Source of the DNA: Lasiosphaeris hirsuta
Lineage: Eukaryota; Ascomycota; Sordariomycetes; Sordariales; Lasiosphaeriaceae
DNA length: 64,000 nucleotides
Assembly: GCA_030549175.1 (NCBI GenBank)
Contig: JAUKUA010000007.1
Location: 2,356,001-2,420,000, forward strand
Direction of reading: 5' to 3'
Shown: piece by piece, positions 12,230 through 25,100 of the stretch
Layout: every line of letters starts with the position of its first letter
How positions within the stretch are numbered: position 1 is the first letter of the stretch
Program-made: the position numbers and the translations under genes
Notes under the pieces: generated by a model
The model's database searches: none
Seen by the model: the letters and a program-made list of their open reading frames with translations, nothing else
What the model was told of the DNA's origin: nothing

Positions 12230-13315
12230 TTGTGTCTATAAGACAGCACGATCAAGCAATGTACTATTTACTTTTTGTATAACCGTATTGCATGCATCAT
12301 CGGCGGACGGCACAGAACAAGGCCTGTCTGTTTGTACAGAACATTGGCCCGTCGGGTAGTTCTCCCATTGGGAGATCAGGGTCTGTCTTGGCTCCTGCAC
12401 TCCGCGCAATCATCGCCACTGTCTCTGTGATGAGGACGCAAGCGTGCATCAAGTAGACATCCCGAGTGTGGCTGCCGGTCTGCATAAGCTGAAGATAAAC
12501 GCGCGATAGCGATAGCCATTTTCGTTTGATGTGGGGGTGTTGGGATAATTCCCTCTGCATCAAGATATACCCCTCAATTCAAAGCATGGGAGCTCACCAC
12601 GGGCCTGGGCTGCCTCCAGATCTGATTGTGTGCCTGCCTCTCTTTGCTGAGGCCGACGAAGATTGGTGTTGTGGGAATGGAGGTTGGTATGCTGGATAGG
12701 GTCTGTGTAAGTGTTTAAGTAGTTTGTGTAAGTGCAACGCATTGGATCGACGCTGTTGAAGCGCGGCAACTGCCGCGTCGGGTTTGAAGCTGGGGCCACC
12801 TCAAGTGTTAGAGCTCCCCACGTCATAGGGGCTCCCCGCTGAAATCGCCAAGCGCGTGTTGTGAGCACCAGACTCCCCTGCACGTGTCCTGAAGCTCTGT
12901 GGTTGATATAAGTCAACTGCTGTGTGTTGCGTGATCTTTCATCGGTGTGATGGGAATCGGCTTTGGCGAAACTCGACAGCAGGCTTCCTTTGTCAGTTGT
13001 CTTAACCTTGCATTGTATCTCTTTGAAACCTCGCGGACGGGCCGGTGATACTATTGCCTGGAACATCGTATTTCTGTAATTACGTACACCTCCGCTCTTG
13101 CCAGCCGGAAGTGGCTCAGAGCAGGGGGTTGCCCAAGGCCGAACATCGCGCATCGCGCATCGCAGCACATTGCAAAACATTCAACCAATCAACCCAATTC
13201 GAGAAACATTTGCGATCAGTACAGTTCGCACACTGCCTGCGCTCCCACCGCACGAATCTCCAGTCCCTATTCTGTGCCGAGATGTTAAGGAGGCAGCCTA
13301 TACCCTGCCAGTAGG
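12230..13315. other. Intergenic region COX11-RAV1
   Basis: 1.1 kb with the COX11 3' UTR and RAV1 promoter. A CATCGCG triplet repeat lies at about 13144-13163 and a CACGTG near 12890. Frames on both strands lack any family signal. Confidence 0.6.
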
Positions 13316-16300
13316 ATGAAAGCTCTCCTGCCTGGAAAGCCCGAATCCCGGCTTCAGGCTCTGGCAACGGGCTGCTGGGATTCCCGCCGCGTTACTGTGA
13401 GTACCTATCTACCCCTGCGGGATACCGGACTCATATACTGAGCCGAAACCTTTTCTCACAGGCCTACATCACCGGCAATGCCTTCTCCATCCTCGGCGAT
13501 GCCGACTCGCTGCTCCAAACAGTCTACGACGATGACGAAGAGCTCCTCGAGGCTATCGCGCTAGATGAGGCCTCGGGAAAGATAGCTGTCTGCACCCACC
13601 ACGCCGTGCGCATATACAGGCCGTTCGGTCGGGAGGAAGATGCGCTCAGGGTAGGCCCCCACCGCTCCACACGCCGTGCCTCTTGGGTATCATTGCGCTG
13701 ACTTTGCGTAGTGGGCGTTACAGTCCTCATTCACGGTTGGGCAAGACCGGGTTACCGCAGACAGATCTACATCAATATGTCTTTCTTGGGGCGCTGAGGA
13801 AGAGCTTCTGGTGGCGCATTCGTCCCTTGAGTTATACCAGACATCCTCAAGCCCCGAATGCTGTTGGCGCAAGAAACTCGCCAACCCCGTCCGCCTCGCC
13901 AGCCTGTCCTACGACTCAGCTTATATTGCTTCGCTAGGGCAGTATGATCGGATGGTCAAAGTCTGGCGCCGGCTTAGCTACGGGGCCGACGGTGTTGTCA
14001 TTGACTTTATATACCTCCCACATCCCCAGGTTGTAACAGGGATACAGTGGAGACGGCCGCACTATATTGATCAAACTATCGATAATGTGCTGTACACGTT
14101 CTGCGCCGACAACATATTGCGCATCTGGACGGGCTCCGACAGTCACGGCCAGCAGCACCTGCAGTTATGGGGCAAGGTCGACTTGGCCGCGTCCATTCAG
14201 GGCCGCGCCATACCGCCTGCAGGCGCCTCAAGTCTCCGTTGGGCCTTCATAATCCACGGACGGGACCTCTCAGCTGCGACAGAGGAGGCGGTTCAGAGAG
14301 GTGTATCTCCAACGGACGAGGACGGCTCTGTAGCTCTCGAGCACTTGATTGCGGTCGCAAATAGGAGTCCCGAGGTCTGTGTCGTGCTAGACGGCCACGG
14401 ACACATGTCCGCGTGGGCTCTCGAGAACGTTGGCTGCAAGACACAAAAGTCAAACATATTCAACGTGGCTCACGTTATGTCCCCCGAGTTCGACTTCCTG
14501 AAGGGGCTTCCGGCCTCACCCGCCCCTCACGTAGAGGCTTACAGTTATTGCAATGCCGGGGGTCAGTTACAAATCCTTTTACACTTCTTCGACGGCAGGA
14601 TACAGGTTTACCAGAGCAGTATCGCTTGCCTGTTCGACCCACGCCCCAACAAAAATATGGGGCGTATAGGCTTGAGACAGCTCTGGACGGGCCATTCTGC
14701 ACCAATTCGAAAGATTGTCCGCAACTATAGCGGACGCGCAATTGTATCGAGGACAGAAAACGGCGAATGCGTTGTTTGGAACCACGAGCTAGATGGCGTC
14801 AAGACACTGCTCTCCCGTCAAGTCGTCATTCAGCATACCCAGCATATTCATCGAATGTGCCTTCTCAGGAAAGGCCGCTTCGTCGTTTTTCTTCACCACG
14901 ATAGCATATCATTGTGGGACTGCCGGCAACCAACACCCTCGTTGCTCGCCGAGGGTAAATATGATATCCCTGGAAAGCCGCTCTGTCTGCTTATCCTTCC
15001 ACGGCACAAGGTCGAGGATTACACCACGGCCCACATTGCAACCATTACCTCCGAGAAGCAGGGAATCGTTTGGGAGGTGAAATTCCCGTTCTACACACCC
15101 AATGAGGGAGCCTCGGTTCCAAAAGGTAACAAACATCAAAAGGCTGCCATAACAGAGTACGTCCGATTTGGCCTAGAGGATGCTGGGGATCTTGCATATG
15201 TTCTCCCAGTAGACCCGGCCGGGTCTACGCCTGTTGTTTCGGGGTTTTTGGACGTCTTCACTCGCGATATAGCCATCTCATATACACACTCCGGCCGGGT
15301 TGAATTCTGGACAGCGAGAGTGGGCCATAAAGACAAGGGCGTTGAGTGGCTATCAACCTGCTCCATGGAGACGGGTGTTTGCGACCCGGCACTTGTCAGC
15401 GGGAGCACAATGAAGAAGGCAGCTCTGGTCGACTCCACCAGGTCATCGCTGACGATTTGGGGCGTCCGGGGTGAGCAGCTGGAATATACCCAGGACTTTG
15501 AAAATGGAACCATCAAAGACCTTGATTGGACCTCAACTCCGGACAGCCAGTCCATCCTAGCCGTGGGCTTTCCGCACCGCGTGTTGCTCATCTCCCAGAT
15601 GCGGTTTGATTATCTCAACAAAGGTCCCGCCTGGGCTCCGATCAGGGAGATCAGCATCCGGGACTACACACCGCACCCAATTGGTGATTCCACATGGCTT
15701 GGCGATGGACACCTTGTCATTGGCGCTGGGAACCAAGTGTTTGCGTATGATAGACAGTTCGACGTCTCGAACGCACTTGTCACCAGCCTCCGGTTGCCGC
15801 ACCGCAAGGATGCGAAGTGGGATATATTCGAAGCTGTCCAGCGGCTTAACGGACCTCTTCCCGTCTTCCATCCGCAATTCCTCAGCCAGTGTATCCTCGC
15901 TGGCAAGATAGCCTTGGTCCACAGCATTCTCCTGGCGCTACACAAGACCCTAAAGTATTGGATCGAGGGTGAAGTAATAGACGATTACCTTGGGCTGGCC
16001 ATGGGAGACTTTTACTCGTCTGATCATGTACGCTGTTCAATGCAAGCCCATCAGGGTCGGAAACTGTTTGCTGATGTCCTTACAGTCCTCAAAAGTATCC
16101 TCGGGAAATGGTGCCGGAGACTATCTCAGCCGTCGCATGTCATATGATGACAACGGCGAGACCTTTGACGAGGAAGTAGCAGTGATTATCGCCGAGAAGC
16201 TGACCCAGGTAGCAATACCACAGCTGTCTGGCCACGAGCAGATACAGCTGGTGGATATTGTAGAGTGTGTCGGCCTTGTTGAGAAGCAGCGGCGGTCCCT

Positions 16301-17742
16301 TGATGAAAACGGTGCCCGCTTTATGCTCTTTTTCCGCCAGCATGCCTTGCGTAAGGGTCGTGCCAACGAAATCTACATGTCATGGAGAGAGATCAACTGG
16401 GCCTACCACTCGGAAAGCCAGGATGTTCTGCTGGACTTTGTCTCGCGGCAACATCATGGCAAGCTGCTCTGGGAGGATGCCCGAGAGAGTGGCATTTTTA
16501 TGTGGCTTACCGATAGCGCGGCCGTGGTGAGTGACAGGCCTTGCCTTGGATGGTTTCAGGGGTATCCGCTGACACTCGTTTAGAGAGCACAATTTGAAAC
16601 TATTGCTCGGAATGAGTACACGAAAAGCGACATCAAGAACCCAGTCGACTGCAGTCTCTTCTACCTCGCTCTGAAAAAGAAGACCGTCCTACAGGGGCTA
16701 TGGCGTATGGCGTCCTGGAATCGCGAACAGGGCGCCACGCAGCGGTTCCTCGCTAACAACTTTGACGATCCAAAATGGCGGACGGCCGCCCTCAAGAATG
16801 CCTATGCCCTGATGAGCAAGAGGCGGTTTGGTATGCCCTGTGCTTCTCCTATCCCTCATACCGGATTTCGACTGACTGTCCTCGATAGAGTATGCCGCCG
16901 CCTTCTTCCTTCTCGCCGACCACCTCTCCGACGCTGTCAACGTGTGCCTCAACCAAATCAAAGACCTCCAGCTTGCCATCGCTGTAGCTCGCGTCCACGA
17001 GGGCGACAACGGCCCCGTGCTCCGCAAACTCCTCGAGGAGGAAGTCCTCACTATCGCCGCGCAGGAAGGAAACCGCTGGCTCGCCTCCTGGTGCTTCTGG
17101 ATGCTCCACCGCCGTGATATGGCCGTCCGCGCCCTGATTGTATGTTACCCTTTCTCCCCTCGCCCCCTCCCCTTACAACCCCCTAACCCGAGGGAAATAA
17201 AAACAGACACCCGTCTACACCCTCCTCGAAACCCCTGGATCTCCCACCGCCGTCGACATCAAGTCCAAACTCTTTCTCACCGATGACCCTGCCCTCGTCA
17301 TCCTCTATTCCCAGCTCCGCCACAAGACCCTCCAGACCCTCCGCGGCGCCTCCAAGGTCACCCCCAAGGTCGAATGGGAGTTCGTCCTCCACAACGCCCG
17401 TCTCTACGACCGCATGGGTTGCGACCTGCTCGGTCTCGATCTCGGTATGTTTTTTTCTCTCCACTTCTTGTTATTATTGCAAAGGACAGCAGACTGACAC
17501 CGCATCAAGTGCGCAACTGGAACTTTTTCCAGCCTACGACAACGACAAACATGGGCGGTGGCATCGACCCTCTCAAGCTTCTCAAGCGCCGGGGATCCAT
17601 GGTTGTCGCAGACCTGCCCGTCTCGCCTGTCCTGGCGCAGATGCCGTCCGAGATGAAGTCGGGCGGACACTTAAAGCAGCCACCCCCGACCGTGTTCGAG
17701 GAGCCCGATTCCAACTCGTTGCTGGACAGTTTTGGATTCTAA
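13316..17742 (+). CDS. RAV1: RAVE complex subunit Rav1 (V-ATPase assembly regulator)
   Basis: Eight exons: 13316-13396, 13462-13650, 13712-16027, 16086-16526, 16584-16830, 16889-17139, 17207-17444 and 17510-17742, all in frame, giving 1331 aa. Rav1 (DMX-like in animals) is the scaffold of the RAVE complex, which reassembles V1 onto Vo of the vacuolar proton pump after glucose return. The N-terminal half is WD-like propeller sequence (ACTHHAVRIYRPF, YDRMVKVWRRL, DNILRIWTG, SGRVEFWTARVGH). The C-terminal half is the Rav1p_C domain, with NGAGDYLSRRMSYDDNGETF, KKKTVLQGLWRMASW, TQRFLANNFDDPKWRTAALK and NRWLASWCFWMLHRRDMAVR. The start is the ATG giving MKALLPGKPESRLQALATGCWD, as in family members. 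It converges on GAPDH. Confidence 0.93.
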
Positions 17743-18136
17743 CAGGGCAAAAAGGCAGTGTAGAGTTCTAGCTAGCATTGTCATCGATTTCGGGAGATTC
17801 TGTGTTGATAGTAAGGGTAAGCGGCAGGGTGCTTACTGCGCCATGCAGCCAATTGGTAGAAGCTGGTTTGTTCAACATCTTGTATAGCGTCTAGAAAAAA
17901 AATGGACAATTTGGTTTTGACACATGCATGCACACAGAGATCAAATGGTAAACTTTGCGATGGCTTTGAGGAAAACCTCTCAATCCGTCTAACGATTTTT
18001 GCGGTATCTTGTACTACCAGGGGCTATCTATGGCCGCAAAAAAACCTTCTCATCCCGAGTTCGTTAGAGTTGAGTTCCGGGGCAGGAACGGGACAAGTTT
18101 ATTTTAACATCACAAACGTGCTGGCACGTAACCTAG
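17743..18136. other. Convergent 3' flanks of RAV1 and GAPDH
   Basis: 394 bp of AT-richer 3' UTR sequence between converging stops. No gene is seen. Confidence 0.7.
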
Positions 18137-19599
<1,463 letters not shown>

Positions 19600-21322
19600 C
19601 TTGAGCAGGCACAGATGTCTTCTTGTGTGCGCGTTGATTGTTTTTCCTGAGCGAGAAAGGTTCGATCGAGAGTCTCTGAGGATTCTGTGATAGCTAAGAA
19701 GTCGCTTGGAGAACAAGAAAGGGAGAATCTAATGGTGGAGGTGGCATGAGCGACATAAAATGGTTGAGCGTGATGGTGGGGTGCTTTTCTCGCACCCAAG
19801 CAGTTGCATCACAGATTGGTCTAAGGGTGGGGCAATGCCGTGGGGAGCTTACGATTACGGCTTCCCCCTCCATCGAGCCGCCCCTGCCTCCTCCTCCTCC
19901 CCCCCCCTCCTTTTGCCCTCTGCCCCTCCAGGACCCCTCCAGACCAAGAGTCCAAGCACTCCTGATAGTGAGCGACTTTCAAGAGCCTCAGCCAAGGCGG
20001 GCGCGGGTTGGTATGCGTCCGGCGACATCGAGCCCGTGCGTGCTTTACATGCCCTCATCGCTGCGCAAGACATGCAACACGCAAAGCAGAGGCTGGTGAC
20101 GGCACATAGGGCTGGTTAGATGGCGGCATGTAAGTGTGGCCGCTTGTATCTTCATAGCGGCAGTCATTGCCAAAGGAGCCGCCGGTCAGCGCACCTTGCT
20201 GGTTGTCCCGTTCTCCTGGTTCTCGCCACAGCCTTGATTACTTGATTGCTGCTGATGCAATCAACGGCACGGGCACAGCGAGACCAAAATTCACGCCGCT
20301 CAGCTGTCAAGCTCTGCCACCGTCCCAGATTTCCATATTCACAAAGGCGCACTAAGAAACACCGCCTTCGGACCTTGCGGCATGTGGAATCTGTGTGTGC
20401 GCGCCAGCTCTGCTTGCTTGTTTCGGACTCGGACAGTCGAAATCGCGCATCGTGCGTCTCCAAGAGATTGTCCAAGGGAATTGCCCCCTCCCCAGTCGCC
20501 TACAGGTCCGGCTCGCCAAGGACGACGATCGAGGATGTAACCGCTCAATGGATGGCAGTCCGTCGGGACTGGGAGAGGTCACGAAAACCTGGCATCCGGC
20601 AGGAAACGGAGAAGACGGATACAACAAGCACTACGACTAGTAGCCACGGCAATCTCGGCCCAAGGCATCAACAACTTCTGTAGGGGCAATGGGTATCCCC
20701 ATGCCACGGGCGATTTCGTTCCTGCGGAGCACCCCAAGCGCCGGGTCAAGGCGGCGAGACCCGTACGATCAAGGAGTCCGGACCGGAACAGGGCCGGCTG
20801 ATGACCCTCTCTCACATTGTGACGGAGATTGCATACGCTGTGCGCAGCAGTACGGCGAGGTCGGATCAAATGCCGGCCATGGCGGGCTTACTAAATGCGT
20901 CCTCTGAAAAATTATGGTCAATGGTGCTGCGTCGGCTCAGTTGCGCAGTCGGATAACAAAGGCAGCACGGACGGCTGGGAAGATAAAAACGGTCAGACAG
21001 TGACTGGGTCACACCCCTGTGCATACATCGGCGCCACCGTGCCGTCAGGTCGGGCCGGTCTTTCTGCCACAACTCACCGCCTCCTCGGCCGGAACTTCAA
21101 CGACGGGCAGCTTGGCCCCTGAGCCTTTGCCTGAGTTGTTGCACTCTCAAGGGAATATCTAGGGGCTCCCCGTGTTAATTAAAGTCATGCCAACACGTCC
21201 AAGCTAGCGTAGCCTATAACCCTCATTTCCACCATCAAATGCAAGTGCAACATCAAGAGTCGTGGCTTTGGCTCGTCGACGTCATCATATCATGTTGATT
21301 GCTGCAGCCCCTGAGAGCAGAG

Positions 21323-21367
21323 AGGCTTGGGAGGCTTGAGTGGCTTGAGGGGCTTGAGAGGCTTGAA
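21323..21367. repeat. 9-bp minisatellite, five copies (NGGCTTGAG)
   Basis: Five head-to-tail 9-mers of consensus NGGCTTGAG/GGG with small variation. They lie in an intergenic region, and no function is evident. Confidence 0.8.
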
Positions 21368-21464
21368 AGTTCAGCTCGGTCAGCTCTCACCCGTGTTCGG
21401 ATCTCATTTTCGTCCCTGTCTTTCTATTTTGTTATTTACATTATTCACTGGGGGGACGCTCGAG

Positions 21465-21562
21465 AGCTTCAGAGCTTTAAGCTCCAGCATCCAAGCTCGA
21501 ACCACAAGCTACAAGCTCCAAATATCCGACTTGAAGCTTCAAGCTCCCAGCTCTCAGCTCTC
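21465..21562. repeat. AGCT-rich low-complexity tract
   Basis: About ten AGCT tetramers within 100 bp, mostly as CAAGCT or GAGCTT, including a small inverted repeat around TTGAAGCTTCAA. This intergenic tract lies 3' of the repeat-protein gene. Confidence 0.7.
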
Positions 21563-22131
21563 CTCACATTCTGACGTCATTTGCCCAGGATGCAGGGCCA
21601 GTGTCATCTGCCGTGTTCCCCGTCGCTTTCTACTCGCGGCTTTGTGAAGTGCTGCCATCAACCTGAACCTCTTGTCGATTCTTGCTGGTAGACCCCATGC
21701 ACTCGGGTTGTGTGTCGGTCTTGCTTTGCGGATCGCTAGTAACTCCATTCGCTGTCTTCGAACATACCACATTGGAGAAACCACAATGGAGAAATCACAA
21801 CATGCTTTCCTCCTTGACTGTCTATCTACCTGCAAGTGAGACTATTCCGACATAGCAGACAGATGCTGCAGGCTCACTGAGCCGCTTGGGTATCATCGAA
21901 ATCATTCTACAACTCCAGATGCATCGGAAAATCGCGCGTTTCGTTCCCTCATCATTTTTTTTTCCTTTCCGGTTCTCCCTAACAAGATAAGCTCTGCCTT
22001 CCTCATCAAGAGACCCTTCATCATTCATTATCCCGAAACCGATCATACCATATCGCACAACTACCCTTCTCAAAAATGTCCTCGCTCCCACCTATCCAAC
22101 CTCTCCACCAACCGAATTGGCGTCCAAGCTG

Positions 22132-25100
22132 TTACTCGTTAAATCCCTGGTTGGGGCCATCATCGAACCGAAAGTCGTCGCCATACATGCTGCCCTGATA
22201 GTCAGCGAGCCCGTCACTCTTGAGTTGACCAAGGAGATCCCCAGCAAGCCCGGCGTCGGACATATCCTCCTCCGCCAGGTCCGTCGATGGGCCAGGGAAT
22301 CCAGACATATAGGGGGTTGTCGGCTGTCTCGCCGTTGGCTGTGGTACGCCGGGCGCCGGGACACCCTGGTCCCACGTCTGGCCTGCAATGGTTGCGGTTG
22401 CCTGTTGGATGTAGGGACCCTGGCTCGCCGCTCCTGCGACCGCTCCCGCGACCGCTCCCTGGGCGAAGGGAGGCTGGCCCGCCCCAGTTGTGAACATGGA
22501 TTGGGTGTAGGGAAACTGGCTCGCCGTAGCTGTGGACGTTCCTTGGAAGAAGGGATCCTGGCCCGCTCGGACTGTGGCCATCCCCTGAACGAAAGGAACC
22601 TGCCTCGTCACGCCCGCGGTCCTATCCCCGACACCCCCTATATATTCCTGAAGAGCGCTTATATTGTCGTCGATGGACTTTTGGAAATTCATACGAAACG
22701 ACGGTGTCCGCAATGGCACACGAAGTCCCAGTTCAGCGGCCCTGCTGTTGAAATTCTGCAACTTGGTCATGTAGTTATCGGTGCCGGCCGGCATTCGCGT
22801 TTCCTCAATCTTGCCGCCGTTGTTCAGGAGCAGGAAGAACTGCTTTTTACCGAAGTCATAAAAGCCCATCGGCTGGACTTGAGCCGGATTCTTGGCCTTT
22901 CCTCGCGCACCTTTCTTGGCTCGCGATGCTCTGGGCTTTTTGCCGCCATTGGCGATGTCGTTCAGGCGCGGAAGGCCATTGCCAACAACCATCATCTGGT
23001 CGCACGCGGCGGACGAGGAAGAGTTGCCACTTCCGATATGCGGAGAAGAGACATTGCTAGCAAGAAGGCCCGTCTGCTGAAGGAAGAACTCACCCCCAAA
23101 CCTGGCCCGGGAGGGGGTATGTGGGACTGCGAAATTGGGCAGAGGTGATGACTGCGGGAGCTGATATGCCTGCGAGGCATGTGGCAACGTTGGCGGGCTG
23201 AACCGAGCTAGAGCAGTGGCGACGGCGCCGTTGATACCGAGGCTGGAGCCATGGCCAATGGGATAAGTGCTGGGAGGTCGGATGTGTCCGCCGTTGACCG
23301 GATTCGCATTGGTACTGACACCATAGCCATTCCGACGCAGAACGGGACTCGGACTGGAGCCGCTGACAGGATTGGGAACCGAGCCTGTTGATGAGGCATG
23401 AACGCCATGGCTAGCGGCGCCGTCGACATGGTTGCTCTTGGGCGGGGCAGCCTCCCCGCGTTTGAGGATATTGGAGATGGCCTTAGTGCCCGCTTCCCAC
23501 AGCTTGGTGTCCTTTTGAAAAGTGCTATACAGCTTGTTCAATTTCGACTTGGCCTTGTTCACGCGTTCATGATCCCCACCGAACGGACCATCAGCCAATA
23601 ACTTTCCCAAGATGGTGCCATGCTTTCCTCCCTCATTGAGAAGGGATTTGAGTATGCGGTAAAAGCCAGTGGTGAAAGCTTGCCGCTCGTCTCTAGACTT
23701 CTCGGCATCTACTATCGCTGTGCGAAGCGTGTCTTTCTCCTGCTGAGTAACCTCTTCGAAATTGACAATGGGGCCGTCATCGAGCAACTCCCCGAATATG
23801 TATCCTTCGCGTTCGGCATGGCGCTTAATCACACGTAGGGCCGCGCCGGCCCCGTATTTAGCGAAATAGGACCGCCGAGCAGCCATTTCCGCCGGGTCCG
23901 GGGCTAAGTAAGGGCTTGAGTTCGGACTTGGGGTCAGGCCCAAAGTTGAGCTTGATTTGCGCTCTCGCAAACGGACGGGAGACGGCTGGTGCGCATTGGG
24001 AGGCGGAAACCCCTGGCCGACGTCGGCCACAGCGGGGATTGGAGGAGCCAGGACTGGCGGAAACTGCTGGCTAGCTTGGGGCACGGCTAGCTTGAGAGCA
24101 GCCAGAGTTGGCAGAGCCGCCTGGCTGGCGACGGCCACGGTAGGGTCTGAAGCCGCTTGAGCTGGCGGAGCTGGGGCGGCTTTGCCTTTGCCCTTGCCCT
24201 TGCCCGTGTCCGTGCCTATGGCACGCTTCTTGCCCGGCGCGCGAGCCGGTGCATCTCCGGTCGCCTTACGCTTGCCCCGGCCCTTGGGGGCAGGTTTGGA
24301 CGTCTGAGAACCAGGGCCAGGGACTTCAATCGCTACGGGCGCGGCTTGCGGTTGGTTCAAGTTTTGCATAACCGAGAGCATGCCGTTCGGGGCCTGCTGC
24401 GATGTAAGCAATATGTTGCCATTGCCCACGTTAGGGCCTGTGTAGGTACGGTCGGGCTCCATGCCTTCGCCTTGTATCCCAGTGGTACCGTCTGGGCCAA
24501 CGCCAATACCGAGACCCGCCAAGGGAGAAGTGGTGAGATCGGGAACAACTGGAGCTGAAGCAAGGAAGCCCAGCCCTTCGATGGTCTGCAACTGTCCGCC
24601 AGCAGTGACCTTGCTGGGAAGGCCGGTGTTCGTGTTGAGCCGAGGGCTGGGTTGAGGGATCGTCGAGCTCTGGAGTGAGCCAAGATCTGTCTGCTGGTTG
24701 CCAGCAGTCGGGGAGACTATGCTGCGGCTTTCGTGGCAGCTTGGCTGGGCTCTGTTGCCTGGCATATTGTTTAAAGGATTGACGGTTGTGACCTCCGAAG
24801 GACAGGCCATGCTATGGTCCTGGTGGGAGAGGATCTGGGTGGCGCTGGTCGGAATGCTATTCGAAGAGTTGGCTGTTGTACCCCCCAAAGGAAAGACCAT
24901 GCTATGTCCTTGATGGGAGAGGGTCTGGGGGGGGTGGCCGGGACTTTATCTGGGGAGTTGACCTTTGCCCCCACCGAAGGAAAGGCCGTGCTATGGCCCT
25001 GGCGGGGGAGTATGTGGGGGGCGCTGGTCGGAATGTCAGTTGAAGAGTTGACCGTTTTGCTCCCTGAAGGAAACGATGTGCTATGGCCCTGATGTGAGGG

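Larger units (their letters stand above)
19600..22131. other. GAPDH upstream region and 3' flank of the repeat-protein gene
   Basis: 2.5 kb without a supported gene. A strong pyrimidine/purine-asymmetric tract lies at about 19870-19930 (CT-rich on plus), typical of strong fungal promoters. A 9-bp minisatellite lies at 21323-21367 and an AGCT-rich stretch at about 21465-21562. The frame at 20246-20683 has no recognisable features. Confidence 0.6.

Noticed and set aside
20246..20683. 145-codon plus-strand frame in the GAPDH upstream region
   Set aside because: It is very basic and Ser/Thr/Arg-rich, with no recognisable domain, splice partner or start context.
21323..21367. CRISPR-like array
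   Set aside because: The 9-bp units are directly adjacent without spacers, and this is a eukaryotic genome.
22117..23148. 343-codon plus-strand frame
   Set aside because: It is antisense to the repeat protein, and its composition mirrors that gene's codon bias.
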